Source: Azospirillum sp. TSH64
GTDB taxonomy: Bacteria > Pseudomonadota > Alphaproteobacteria > Azospirillales > Azospirillaceae
Reading direction: 5' to 3'
DNA length: 64,000 nt
NCBI RefSeq assembly: GCF_003116035.1
Contig: NZ_LGQW01000015.1
Span: 127,182 to 191,181 of the forward strand
Part shown: one piece after another, positions 9,292 through 17,862 of the stretch
Layout: each line of letters starts with the position of its first letter
Numbering within the stretch: the first letter of the stretch is position 1
The notes under the pieces: model-generated
What the model saw: the letters and a program-made list of their open reading frames with translations, nothing else
What the model was told of the DNA's origin: nothing
Databases searched by the model: none
Program-made: the position numbers and the translations under genes

Positions 9292-10146
9292 ATGCCGGAT
9301 TTCGCCGCCCTGTTGCAGCAGGGAGCCGGGCAGGCCTGGCTGTTCGTTCCCAGCGCCATCCTGCTGGGCGCTCTGCATGGGCTGGAGCCCGGCCATTCCA
9401 AGACCATGATGGCCGCCTTCATCGTCGCCATCCGCGGCACGGTGTTGCAGGCGGTCCTGCTGGGGCTGGCGGCGACGGTTTCGCACACGCTGGTGGTCTG
9501 GGTGGTGGCGCTTGCCGGCTTGCGCCTTGGCCAGGGCTGGGACGCCGCGACGACCGAGCCCTATTTCCAGGTCGCCTCGGCGGTGCTGATCGTCGGGGTG
9601 GCGCTGTGGATGATGGTGCGGACGTGGCGGGAGCAACATTCGCATCGCCATCATGACCATCACCACGATCATGGTCACGGCCATCACCATGGTCACCACC
9701 ATCATGACGACGGGCCGGAGGATGCGCACGCGCGGGCGCATGCCGAGGAGATTCGCCGCCGCTTCGACGAGCGGCCGGTCACCACCGGCCAGATCGTCCT
9801 GTTCGGCCTGACCGGCGGCCTGATCCCCTGCCCCGCCGCCATCACCGTCCTGCTGCTGTGCCTGCAATTGAAGGAGGTCGCCCTGGGCGGCGTTCTGGTG
9901 CTGTGCTTCAGCATCGGGCTGGCGCTGACCCTGATGTCGGCCGGGGTGGTCGCGGCGCTGGGGATGCGCCATGCCGAGCGCCGCTGGTCCGGCGCCTTTG
10001 GCCGCATCGCCCGCCAAGCCCCCTATGTCTCCGGCGCTTTGATCCTGGCGGTCGGTCTTTACGTCGGCCTGCATGGGCTTTCGGGGCTGGGCTACCATCT
10101 CGCCGGCTTGCCCTCCCTGTCCTCCGCCGTTCAGCGGGCGGGATAG
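9292..10146 (+). CDS. NicO-family nickel/cobalt efflux protein (RcnA-like)
   Basis: A 284-residue polytopic membrane protein. The first helices carry ALHGLEPGHSKT, the His-containing signature of NicO/RcnA transporters. A cytosolic His-rich loop lies between membrane halves (about 116-145, many HH and HD pairs), as in RcnA. The second half has GLTGGLIPCPAAITVLLLC. The likely role is export of Ni2+ or Co2+. It begins 10 bases after the repressor stop with an AGGGGG site, so the two form a repressor-exporter operon. The ATG at 9292 is preferred over an upstream in-frame ATG at 9217, which lies inside the repressor gene. Confidence 0.92.
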   Translation: MPDFAALLQQGAGQAWLFVPSAILLGALHGLEPGHSKTMMAAFIVAIRGTVLQAVLLGLAATVSHTLVVWVVALAGLRLGQGWDAATTEPYFQVASAVLIVGVALWMMVRTWREQHSHRHHDHHHDHGHGHHHGHHHHDDGPEDAHARAHAEEIRRRFDERPVTTGQIVLFGLTGGLIPCPAAITVLLLCLQLKEVALGGVLVLCFSIGLALTLMSAGVVAALGMRHAERRWSGAFGRIARQAPYVSGALILAVGLYVGLHGLSGLGYHLAGLPSLSSAVQRAG

Positions 10147-10158
10147 GCCGGACAGATC

Positions 10159-10548
10159 ATGCTTTCGGCGGCAAAGAGATGGGCGCGCGCGATCAAGCGC
10201 GACGTGCTGGCGGTCTATCTGGCGGCGCGCGACCCGCGCACCCCCTGGGGCGTTCGGGTCCTGGCGATGGCGGTCGCCGCCTATGCGCTGAGCCCGATCG
10301 ACCTGATCCCCGATTTCATCCCGGTGCTGGGCTATCTGGACGACCTGCTGATCGTGCCGCTTGGCATCCTGCTGGTCGTCCGCCTGATCCCGCATGAGCT
10401 TCTGGCCGAACACCGGGCCGCCGCGGCGCGCCGGTCCGCCCGGCCGGTCAGCGTCGCCGCTGCTGCGGTCATGGTTGCCCTCTGGCTGGCGGCGGGCGTT
10501 CTCCTGTGGCTGTGGTTGGCACCGCCCTTTGAAGGCTGGCTGTCCTAG
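10159..10548 (+). CDS. DUF1232 (YkvA-like) small membrane protein
   Basis: 129 residues. The DUF1232 core is clear: [20 protein letters not shown], followed by a hydrophobic segment. A second TM (about 96-117) and a Trp-rich end follow. The function of the family is not known. It follows the NicO gene by 12 bases and could share its transcript, though a role in metal handling is only suggested by position. Confidence 0.85.
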   Translation: MLSAAKRWARAIKRDVLAVYLAARDPRTPWGVRVLAMAVAAYALSPIDLIPDFIPVLGYLDDLLIVPLGILLVVRLIPHELLAEHRAAAARRSARPVSVAAAAVMVALWLAAGVLLWLWLAPPFEGWLS

Positions 10549-10559
10549 CCGTTAAGCTC

Positions 10560-11102
10560 TCACGTCATCCTTGCCAGGATCCCGGCCACGACGGCGTCGA
10601 GGTCGCCGCCGCGGTAGAGCGTTCCCTCGATGCCCGCCCGCTGCGCCGCCTGCACGTCGGTGTCGCGGTCGCCGATCAGGAAACTGCCCTTCGGTTCCAC
10701 CGGCCATTCGGCCATCGCCTGCAACAGCATCCCCGGCTCCGGCTTGCGGCAGGCGCAGTCGGTGCGGTAAGGCGGCTCGCCATGATCGGGATGGTGCGGG
10801 CAGTGATAGAAGGCGTCGACATGGGCGCCGACGGCGCGCAACTCCTGCTGCATCCAACGATGCAGGGTGCGCACATGCTCCTCGCTGTACAGGCCGCGGG
10901 CGACCCCGGCCTGGTTGGTGACGACGAAGACCAGAAAGCCGGCGTCGTTCAACCGCTTCACCGCCTCCCTGGCTCCCGGCATCCAGGTGATCTGGTCGGG
11001 ACGGTGGGCGAAGCCGATGTCTTCGTTCAGCACGCCGTCGCGGTCGAAGAAGGCAGCTTTGCGGCGTCCGGCATTCCGGGCTTGGGGTGATGTGTCGGGC
11101 AT
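10560..11102 (-). CDS. gmhB: D-glycero-beta-D-manno-heptose-1,7-bisphosphate 7-phosphatase
   Basis: A 180-residue HAD-IIIA phosphatase. The nucleophile motif is FFDRDGVLNED; the second motif is VTNQAGVARG; the acidic motif is IGDRDTD. A Zn-binding loop has CPH and, 13 residues later, CAC, matching the C-x-H/C-x-C spacing of GmhB. The enzyme makes ADP-heptose precursors for the LPS inner core. Histidinol-phosphate phosphatase is the alternative within the same family, but the Zn loop and stand-alone form favour GmhB. It converges on the DUF1232 gene with an 11-base gap. Confidence 0.9.
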   Translation of the reverse strand: MPDTSPQARNAGRRKAAFFDRDGVLNEDIGFAHRPDQITWMPGAREAVKRLNDAGFLVFVVTNQAGVARGLYSEEHVRTLHRWMQQELRAVGAHVDAFYHCPHHPDHGEPPYRTDCACRKPEPGMLLQAMAEWPVEPKGSFLIGDRDTDVQAAQRAGIEGTLYRGGDLDAVVAGILARMT

Positions 11103-11255
11103 GATGGCGGTGGCGGGGCTCTTAAGGGGCGGTCGGGTTGAGAAGCCGCTTGGGCAGCATCGTTGTCAACCCGGATGCCGCTTTCCCAAACAAGATGCTT
11201 TGAAAATAAAATGACATGTCTTCATGAAAACATATGGTGAAATCACGCCATTACC

Positions 11256-11744
11256 TTATTCCCGTTCGATGCGACGGACGCAGCCGAGCAGCAATTCCTC
11301 CAGATTGAGCGGCGGCATATCGATGTGGATGGCTTCAAAGCCGCGGTTCCGCGCCCGGACCATCAGGTCGTGATTGGTCTCGGCGATGGACAGCAGGACT
11401 GGGCGGACGGCACCGCGCATCGCGGTCAGCCGGTCGAAGACGGATGGCCACGGACCTTCGGCTTCCCGCCGCTCCGGTCCGGTCTCCCCCAGCACGATCA
11501 GGTCGGGACCGATGGCACCGGACAAGGCGGCAGGGGACCGCGCCAGCAGAGCCAGTCCTTCCTCCATTGTTCGGCCCGCCACCACCCCCCAACCCAGCGT
11601 CTCCAGGTAAAGCCGCAGCCCCTCGCGCAGCAATGGATTGCGGTCGGCAACCAGAGCCCAGCGTACCCGGCTTCCGGTCGTCCAGTGCTGCGGCGATGGG
11701 CCGGCATGATCCATTCGGCCGTCATCGATCATGGACGCGGTCAT
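11256..11744 (-). CDS. Degenerate receiver (CheY-fold) protein
   Basis: 162 residues from the ATG at 11744, which has GGAG 12 bases upstream. An in-frame start at 11870 would add 42 residues of unknown origin. The fold reads as a receiver: a first strand VRWALVADRNPLLREGLRLYL, helix 1, then PDLIVLGE where a phosphoacceptor Asp is expected. That Asp is absent (Gly-Glu in its place) and the N-terminal acidic pair is reduced to one Asp. There is no output domain. It is therefore probably phosphorylation-independent or a protein-interaction module. It is divergent from a LuxR regulator. Confidence 0.6.
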   Translation of the reverse strand: MTASMIDDGRMDHAGPSPQHWTTGSRVRWALVADRNPLLREGLRLYLETLGWGVVAGRTMEEGLALLARSPAALSGAIGPDLIVLGETGPERREAEGPWPSVFDRLTAMRGAVRPVLLSIAETNHDLMVRARNRGFEAIHIDMPPLNLEELLLGCVRRIERE

Positions 11745-11936
11745 GGGGGCGTGCTCCGGTTCGAAGGCTCCTGTCTGCGGCAGGGACTCTTCCTGTGACT
11801 TTTGAGGAAAATTCCCGGGATCGCATCCTCCACATGACGGACGAGGCGCTTGGACTATGGTCATATGCAACCGATGGCGCTTGAATGAGAAATGTTGCCT
11901 ACGGGAAATTGATTGCTAACGGAGGATTTCCCTATA

Positions 11937-13142
11937 GTGGACAGCGCTGACCAGTTGATCGAGGCTATCTACGACGCCGTGACCTTTCCGGAGCGCTGGG
12001 GAGGGGTTTTGGAGCGGCTCTGCGCCTTGACCGATGCGACGCACGGCTTCCTGTTCACCACCGCCCCCCGCCATGACAGCCTGACCGCGGCATTGTGGGC
12101 CCGCCACAACATCACCGACAGGCAGCTGGCCGACTACACCACGCATTTCCGCCACCGTGACGTCTGGGCGAACGCCGCAGCGGCGCGCGGTCTGCTGAAC
12201 CGCTGCGTCGTCCGCCGCGGCGAGGAGCTGGTACCGGATGCGGTTCTGCGGCGCTCGGCCTTCTTCAACGAGCTGCTGCGGGATCACGGCATGGGCCGGC
12301 TGTGCGCACTCACCCTGTCCGACGGCGGCGAGCTTTCGTCGGTGCAGCCGGTGCTGAGCCTCCATCGGCCCGCCGATGCCCTCCCCTTTTCCGACGAGAC
12401 GGTCCGCCTTCTTCAGGACTGTGCCCCGCATCTCCAGCGGGCGATGCGGTTGCGCGTCCGGTTGCTGGCAGGCCGGGACGGCCGGGAGGAGGCTCGCTGG
12501 AGCGGCCGTGCCATCGACCGGCTGCCGATGGGGGTTGTCCTGCTCGACGCCACCGGGCGGATTGCCGGCCTGAACCGGGCCGGGCAGGCGATGATCGATG
12601 CGCGGGACGGGCTGCGGCTTGTGCAGGGGCGGTTGCAGGCTGAACAGGGGGGCGAGGCTCGCCGGCTTGCCCATCTGCTGGAGGCTGCGGCGTCGGCCGG
12701 CGGAAAGGGGGCATCGGCGCACCGGGGGGAAGCGGCCGACCTGCGGGTGTCGCGCCCCTCCGGCCGGGCGTCCTATCTGCTGAGCGTTCTGCCTCTGTCG
12801 CCCGAGGCTGCGGGACCGTTCGACGATGCGGATGGCGGGGGCAGTGGTGGGGGCGGCGGTGCGCACATCCGGGCCGTGGTCTACATCGTCGATCCGGCCG
12901 CGGTGGCGCCTGGGTTGGGAAGGCGGCTGTGCGCCCTGTTCGGTCTGACGGCGGTGGAGGCCGGCCTCGTCGTCGATTTGCTGGGCGACCTGACCCCGGC
13001 CGAGATCGGCGAGCGTCGCGGCGTGGCGATCAGCACGGTGCGCAGCCAACTGCGCAGCGTCTTCGCCAAGACCGGAACCACCCGCCAAAGCGAGCTGATG
13101 AATCTGGTGAACCGCTGCCTGATGCTGCCTGAAGGGCCGTGA
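11937..13142 (+). CDS. LuxR-family transcriptional regulator
   Basis: 401 residues. The C-terminus is a LuxR/GerE helix-turn-helix (about 342-395): LTAVEAGLVVDLL, then PAEIGERRGVAISTVRSQL and VFAKTGTTRQSELM. The N-terminal 170 residues have no recognisable ligand-binding signature of quorum sensors; a middle segment resembles a PAS-like fold (RLPMGVVLLDATGRIAGLNRAG). The start is GTG at 11937 with a clear GGAGG at 11921-11925; a TTG at 11913 lies upstream of that site and is rejected. The regulon is unknown. Confidence 0.85.
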   Translation: MDSADQLIEAIYDAVTFPERWGGVLERLCALTDATHGFLFTTAPRHDSLTAALWARHNITDRQLADYTTHFRHRDVWANAAAARGLLNRCVVRRGEELVPDAVLRRSAFFNELLRDHGMGRLCALTLSDGGELSSVQPVLSLHRPADALPFSDETVRLLQDCAPHLQRAMRLRVRLLAGRDGREEARWSGRAIDRLPMGVVLLDATGRIAGLNRAGQAMIDARDGLRLVQGRLQAEQGGEARRLAHLLEAAASAGGKGASAHRGEAADLRVSRPSGRASYLLSVLPLSPEAAGPFDDADGGGSGGGGGAHIRAVVYIVDPAAVAPGLGRRLCALFGLTAVEAGLVVDLLGDLTPAEIGERRGVAISTVRSQLRSVFAKTGTTRQSELMNLVNRCLMLPEGP

Positions 13143-13160
13143 TTGCCGCAGCCGTGACGG

Positions 13161-13274
13161 TCAAGGCAGCGCCGATACCATCAGGAGGCCGAGATAGATG
13201 CCGATGAACAGGCCCAGCACGATGCCGTAATCGGCTTCCGTCATCGGGTTGGAGTCAGGGTCGAACTGCCGCAT
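13161..13274 (-). CDS. Small single-span membrane protein
   Basis: 37 residues from an ATG at 13274 preceded by AGAAGG at suitable spacing. A polar N-terminus (MRQFDPDSNPMTEADYG) leads into one hydrophobic span (IVLGLFIGIYLGLLMVSALP) to the C-terminus. A longer frame to 13430 would add Pro/Ser-rich residues that look non-coding. It sits between a LuxR gene and aquaporin. Many such small membrane proteins exist; I cannot name this one. Confidence 0.45.
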   Translation of the reverse strand: MRQFDPDSNPMTEADYGIVLGLFIGIYLGLLMVSALP

Positions 13275-13448
13275 GAATACGCCTTCTGCGCCGTTGGTCC
13301 TGCCTGAATAACAGTGGACGGCGGCGGATCGTTGCGACATCGGCGTGGTATGGGGGCGGGCCATTCCGGGACCGGATCTCTGCGAACCGGTCCCGTCGGC
13401 GATAGGGGGTGGCGATAAGGGCGGTGGCAAGGGTGTTTCGCGCCCGCT

Positions 13449-14189
13449 TCAGGTGGAGCTTTCCGCCTGCCCGGTGATGGCGGGCTTCGCCGGCATCTCC
13501 TCGGCAAGGGCGCGGTAGGCCAGCCCGCCCGCGAGGCCGCCGGCCAGCGGGGCGAGCCAGAACAGCCAGAGCTGCTGCAACGCCCATCCGCCGACCACCA
13601 GGGCCGGCCCGGTGCTGCGCGCCGGGTTCACCGAGGTGTTGGTGACCGGGATGCTGATCAGGTGGATCAGCACGAGCGCCATGCCGATGGCCAGCGGCGC
13701 GAAGCCGGCCGGCGCCCGCCGGTCGGTGGATCCCAGGATCACCAGCACGAAGAAGAAGGTCAGCACCAGCTCGATCGCCAGGGCCGAGGTGACGCTGTAC
13801 TGGCCGGGCGAATGCGCCTCGTACCCGTTGGCGGCGAGGCCGTTGACGGCCAGGCTGTAGTCGGCCTTCCCGGTGGCGATGACATAGAGGACCAGGGCTG
13901 CCGCGAAGGCGCCGACCAGCTGGGCCAGCACATAGGGCAGGATGTCCTTGGCCGGGAACCGCCCGCCGGCCCACAGCCCGACCGTGACCGCCGGGTTCAG
14001 ATGACAGCCGGAGATGTGGCCGATGGAATAGGCCATGGTCAGGACGGTGAGGCCGAAGGCAAGCGACACGCCGAGCAATCCGATCCCGACCTGCGGAAAG
14101 GCGGCGGCGAGGACGGCACTGCCGCATCCGCCGAAGACCAGCCAGAATGTTCCGAGAAACTCAGCGGAGCTGCGCCTAATCATACTCAT
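13449..14189 (-). CDS. aqpZ: Aquaporin Z
   Basis: A 246-residue MIP channel with six membrane spans and both pore half-helices: N65-P-A and N188-P-A-R. The predicted selectivity filter is Phe45, His176, Thr185 and Arg191, each shifted by two from E. coli AqpZ, so a strict water channel rather than a glycerol facilitator is expected. The C-terminal tail is short and polar. It is transcribed away from the diguanylate cyclase. Confidence 0.95.
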   Translation of the reverse strand: MSMIRRSSAEFLGTFWLVFGGCGSAVLAAAFPQVGIGLLGVSLAFGLTVLTMAYSIGHISGCHLNPAVTVGLWAGGRFPAKDILPYVLAQLVGAFAAALVLYVIATGKADYSLAVNGLAANGYEAHSPGQYSVTSALAIELVLTFFFVLVILGSTDRRAPAGFAPLAIGMALVLIHLISIPVTNTSVNPARSTGPALVVGGWALQQLWLFWLAPLAGGLAGGLAYRALAEEMPAKPAITGQAESST

Positions 14190-14555
14190 GCCAACCTCCC
14201 ACTGCTGTCAGGGTTGCCGAAGGCCGGCGGATGCCGGTGCGCAGACGAGGATAAATCCACTTCCGCGGGAGGGAGTTCGCGCGTTCGGGCAGGGGGATGT
14301 GGCAGAAGAACAGGGGGGTGGAACAACCGGATCGGGATGTCGCCCACAGGGCCCGGCGCCCTGCCGAACCTTTGTCCCGTGAAGCCCTTGAATGGACGGG
14401 GCACGCCTCCTTGCCGGAATGCAAGCCGGTCCTTTCCCCCACTTTGCGACAACGCTTTGTTTAAGCTTGATTCCCTATAGAGTTGATTGCCAGGATATGC
14501 AGCATGTTCTCTGGCCGTTCGACCGATCCTGGGCGATCGATGGGGGGAGTTCGCA
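14190..14555. other. Divergent intergenic region, aqpZ / diguanylate cyclase
   Basis: 366 bases without a convincing gene. It must hold the promoters of both flanking genes, but I cannot assign -35/-10 pairs with confidence. The right end contains the GGGGGGAG ribosome binding site (14542-14549) of the GGDEF gene and an AT-richer stretch around 14455-14485. Confidence 0.4.
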
Positions 14556-16253
14556 ATGGCGGAGCAGGGTGAGCGCGACATGGACGGCGGGGCGTCCGCC
14601 GATCCCAGGCCGGGCGCTTTCCCCTTATGGCCGGCCGACGGCAGCATGTGCGGCATTGATGGAGCCGGCGTGCTGGACGCGCTGTTCTCCACCAACGCCG
14701 CCCCCATCCTGCTGATCGATCCCGGACGCGACGGCGCCATCGTCGATGCCAACCCGCGGGCCGCCGTCTTTTACGGCCACAGCCGCGACCGGCTGCGCAG
14801 CCTTCATGTCTGGGACATCAACCAGCTCGGGCGGGCGATCCTGCCGGCGATGCGCGAGATCGCGTCCTGGGAGGGCGGCCATTATCCGCAGCGTTTCCAC
14901 CATCGCCTGGCCGACGGGTCGGTGCGCGATGTGCAGGTCTATGCCGGCCCCATCCACCTCGGCGGGCGCAAGCTTCTGCTGTGCATCATCCACGACATCA
15001 CCGCCGTGATCGAGGCCGAGCAGTTCAACCGCCTGCTGCTGGAGAACGTGCAGGTCGGGGTGTGCGGCATCGACCGCTCGGGTGCCGTCACCTTCGTCAA
15101 TCCCACCGCCACCAGCGCCTTCGGCTTCCGCCACGAAAGCGAGCTGATTCGCAGCCACATCGGACGCTTCCTGTTCCCTGCCTTCCCACCCGGCACCGCC
15201 ACTGGAGGCGTCAGGCCCCATCCGGTGTTCCGGGTTGCGGAGGCCGGAGAGCCGGTGCGCGACATCGAGACGGTGCTGTACCGCGGCGACGGCACGTCCT
15301 TTCCCGTACGGCTGACCGCCAGCCCGATCCGCAAGAATGACGGGATCGTCGGGGTGGTCATCAGCTTCTTCGACCTGACGGAGGAGCGCGAGCGGGAAGC
15401 CCAGGCGAGCGATCTCGCCAATGCCCTTCCGGGTGCGGTGTTCCAGGCCGAACTCCATCCCGGCGGAGGCTTGCGCGCGACCTACTTCAGCACCGCCGCA
15501 GCCTCCCTGTTCGGCGTGCGGCCGGATGCCGACCTGACCGCCGCGCGGACCCTGGCGCCTGTGATGGCGATGAAGGGGTGGGCGCGGGTCCGGCACGGCC
15601 TGCGGCAGGCTGGCCGGGCGGGCCGGGTCTGGGAAGGCGAGATGGAGATCGCCGGCGGACGCTGGGTGCTGGGCCGCGCCCAGCCGCGCCGCCGGAGCGA
15701 CGGCACCGTGCTGTTCAACGGAGTGCTGCTGGACATCACCGACCGCAAGGGGCTTGAGGCGGAGCTGCAGCAGGCGGCCATGCACGATCCGCTGACCGGT
15801 GTGTGGAACCGCCGGCGGTTCCAGCAGGCGGTGGGCGAAGCCGCGGCCAGGCTCGAGCGGTACGGGCGCCCCTATATCCTGGCGTTGATGGACATCGACC
15901 ATTTCAAGCGCTTCAACGACACGCATGGGCATCAGGCAGGCGACGATGCCCTGCGCATGGTCGCCGCCACCCTGTCGGACCGGCTGCGCCGCTCGGACGC
16001 GTTGGCGCGCTGGGGGGGCGAGGAATTCGCCCTGCTGCTGACCGAGACCGATCTGCCCTCCGCCCTGGGCGTTCTGGAAGCCCTGCGGCAGAGGGTGAGC
16101 GCGCAGCGGATGGCGTGCGGCGGGGCGGTCACCATCAGCATCGGCGTCGGCCAGGCCAGGGCCGGCGAGGACATCGACAGCCTGCTCCAGCGCGTCGATG
16201 CCGCGCTGTACAAGGCGAAAGCCGCCGGCAGAAACCGCGTCGAACAAGCCTGA
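14556..16253 (+). CDS. PAS-PAS-GGDEF diguanylate cyclase
   Basis: 565 residues, no membrane span. There are at least two PAS domains: one around 45-160 (ILLIDPGRDGAIVDANPRA), one around 165-290 (VGVCGIDRSGAVTFVNPTA). A degenerate third precedes a C-terminal GGDEF domain (about 400-565). The active-site loop is RWGGEEF and the metal-binding segment is ALMDIDHFKRFND. An RRSD five residues before GGEEF is a product-inhibition (RxxD) site, so an active, feedback-controlled cyclase is expected. There is no EAL domain. The ATG at 14556 follows a strong ribosome binding site; a start at 14487 is less likely. Confidence 0.93.
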   Translation: MAEQGERDMDGGASADPRPGAFPLWPADGSMCGIDGAGVLDALFSTNAAPILLIDPGRDGAIVDANPRAAVFYGHSRDRLRSLHVWDINQLGRAILPAMREIASWEGGHYPQRFHHRLADGSVRDVQVYAGPIHLGGRKLLLCIIHDITAVIEAEQFNRLLLENVQVGVCGIDRSGAVTFVNPTATSAFGFRHESELIRSHIGRFLFPAFPPGTATGGVRPHPVFRVAEAGEPVRDIETVLYRGDGTSFPVRLTASPIRKNDGIVGVVISFFDLTEEREREAQASDLANALPGAVFQAELHPGGGLRATYFSTAAASLFGVRPDADLTAARTLAPVMAMKGWARVRHGLRQAGRAGRVWEGEMEIAGGRWVLGRAQPRRRSDGTVLFNGVLLDITDRKGLEAELQQAAMHDPLTGVWNRRRFQQAVGEAAARLERYGRPYILALMDIDHFKRFNDTHGHQAGDDALRMVAATLSDRLRRSDALARWGGEEFALLLTETDLPSALGVLEALRQRVSAQRMACGGAVTISIGVGQARAGEDIDSLLQRVDAALYKAKAAGRNRVEQA

Positions 16254-16401
16254 GCGGCGGGATCGGTCTGTCCTGCCGGGGCATGCCGTGGAGCGGACGG
16301 ACCGGGCTTCGCTGACCGTCCAAGGGGAAAATCCACGTCACCCCCTTGTTCTGGAAAGCTTTTCCAAAAACATATGGCGCCTGCCCACGGGGTAAGATAA
16401 T

Positions 16402-16437
16402 CATCCGTTTAAAGGAATTATGTCCTTTAAACGGATG
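16402..16437. repeat. Perfect 15-bp inverted repeat upstream of the tail operon
   Basis: CATCCGTTTAAAGGA (16402-16416) and its exact complement (16423-16437) flank a 6-base spacer. It lies about 70 bases before the first tail gene and has no T-run after either arm, so it is unlikely to be a terminator. A weaker dyad, TGGAAA and TTTCCA around GCT (16352-16366), lies 50 bases upstream. The best guess is an operator for a dimeric regulator of the tail operon. Confidence 0.7.
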
Positions 16438-16508
16438 AAGGTCCACTGGGACGAATGCCCTCCCGCCATTCGCCTCCCCCCTGACCGTCTTATCGGAGTC
16501 CCGAGGCC

Positions 16509-16883
16509 ATGCTGCTGCACGCATTGCTCAAACACGTCGAAGCCGAAGGGCTGGGAACCGAAGGAGGGTCCCTGTTCCTGGGCCGGGCGCCGCAGGACAC
16601 CGCTGCGGGATCGGTCTTCCTGCCGCGGGGCGGAACCCGCCGCGACTATGCGCAAGGCCTTCGCCGGCTTTCCTTCCAGGTCCGCACCCACGATCCCGAC
16701 TATCTCGCCGGAGAGGCCCGCGCCCTGGCGATCGCCGACGCACTGACCCTGCGGGCGGCTCCGGCTGGGGGCTGTTTCGTCATCTCGTGCCTGCCCCAGC
16801 ACGAGCCGCTGATGCCCCATGACGAGACGGCAAGCACCTTCACCTTCATCGTCAACTACCGCGCCGACTGGCGTGTCGCCTGA
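16509..16883 (+). CDS. Phage tail terminator / minor capsid-like protein (lambda U position)
   Basis: 124 residues, compact alpha/beta, with segments typical of siphophage tail-terminator or minor-capsid proteins: SLFLGRAPQ near the N-terminus, RLSFQVRTHDPDYLAGEARA in the middle, and STFTFIVNYRADWRV at the end. Such proteins cap the tail tube at the head-proximal end. It is the first gene of the tail block, immediately before the tube protein, which is the lambda U-V order. Identity is from family resemblance plus synteny; individual residues are not diagnostic. Confidence 0.7.
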   Translation: MLLHALLKHVEAEGLGTEGGSLFLGRAPQDTAAGSVFLPRGGTRRDYAQGLRRLSFQVRTHDPDYLAGEARALAIADALTLRAAPAGGCFVISCLPQHEPLMPHDETASTFTFIVNYRADWRVA

Positions 16884-16899
16884 TTAGGAGACTATACCC

Positions 16900-17421
16900 A
16901 TGGCCATCACCACCGAAGACATCGCCCTCGGTATCTGCGACGTCACCTTCGACGGCATCGATCTCGGCTCGACCAAGGGCGGCGTCGAAGTGACCGTCAA
17001 GACCACGAACTATCAGGTCAAGGCCGACCAGATGGGCGAGACCCCGCTCAAGGACGTCATCACCGGCACCGAGGTGTCGGTCAAGGTGCCGATGCTGGAA
17101 ACCAACCTGACCAAGCTGCTGGCGGTGATGCCGCAGGCGGTCGGCGTCGGCGCGGCCGGTGCCGAGGTCGGGGTCGAGATCCGCTCCGGCGTCAACATCG
17201 ACCTGCTGGCCATCGCCGCCCCGCTGAAGCTGCACCCCACCGCCCTGCCCGCCTCCACCACCAAGGACGATTTCGTCGCCTTCAAGGCAGCACCGCTGCC
17301 CAACTTCACCTTCAAGTACGAGAACGGCGGCGAGCGCGTCTACGAGGTCACCTTCAGCTGCTATCCGGACGGCACCGCCGGCAACCGCATCGCCGCCTTC
17401 GGCGCCCCCGTCGCCGCCTGA
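16900..17421 (+). CDS. Major tail tube protein (lambda V position)
   Basis: 173 residues, beta-rich and evenly acidic. The start MAITTEDIALGICDVTFDG, with a GSTKGGVEVTV segment, resembles siphophage tail tube subunits, and the end (TFKYENGGERVYEVTFSCYP) fits the tube fold. It is expected to stack as hexameric rings around the tape measure. GGAG (16885-16888) precedes it. Position between the terminator and the chaperones supports the call. Confidence 0.75.
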   Translation: MAITTEDIALGICDVTFDGIDLGSTKGGVEVTVKTTNYQVKADQMGETPLKDVITGTEVSVKVPMLETNLTKLLAVMPQAVGVGAAGAEVGVEIRSGVNIDLLAIAAPLKLHPTALPASTTKDDFVAFKAAPLPNFTFKYENGGERVYEVTFSCYPDGTAGNRIAAFGAPVAA

Positions 17422-17505
17422 CCGCGATGGTTCACGGCCGCGGGGGCTTTCGTCCCCGTGGCCGCCCTCGCGGACCTTGCCCGCCACCAGCGACCGGGAG
17501 CCTCC

Positions 17506-17862
17506 ATGCCCCAGCCCACCATTTTGAACCTCGATGAGTTCCGCGTTTCCCGCAGCGTCGTCATCGGCGGGCGCGAGCGCATCCTGAAGAACATGACCGT
17601 CGAACAGTTCCTGCAGGCCGGGGACATCGAGCGGAAGCTTGAGGAGGCCGGCAGCGAGCGGGCGCAGATCCCGATCCTGGTCGATGTGATCGCCGGCCAT
17701 CTCGAAGACACCCCGCGCGAGGAGATCCTCGGCCTCGATCTCGGGCAGCTCCTGGTCCTGCTGGCCTTCATCCGCGGAATCGATCCGGCGGAGCCGCCGC
17801 CGGGGAGACGCCAGCCGGGGGAGCCGCGGGCGGGCAAGCGGGGGAGCCGTCGGGCCCGTTGA
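17506..17862 (+). CDS. Tail assembly chaperone, first frame (lambda G position)
   Basis: 118 residues. The body (LNLDEFRVSRSVVIGGRERI, KNMTVEQFLQAGDIERKL) is a small helical protein; the end becomes a Pro/Gly/Arg-rich tail. It lies between tube and tape measure, where tail chaperones sit. The next frame overlaps it by 4 bases and is in the -1 frame relative to it, the arrangement of the lambda G/GT programmed frameshift. Start: ATG at 17506 after GGGAG (17496-17500). Confidence 0.65.
   Translation: MPQPTILNLDEFRVSRSVVIGGRERILKNMTVEQFLQAGDIERKLEEAGSERAQIPILVDVIAGHLEDTPREEILGLDLGQLLVLLAFIRGIDPAEPPPGRRQPGEPRAGKRGSRRAR

Noticed and set aside
16402..16437. Inverted repeat as phage attachment site
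   Set aside because: Attachment cores are direct repeats at both element ends; no second copy was noticed near 34-36 kb, and no integrase is present.
17800..17862. Canonical slippery heptamer for the tail chaperone frameshift
   Set aside because: None of the G-rich runs in the overlap fits X-XXY-YYZ in the correct frame; the frameshift remains a hypothesis only.
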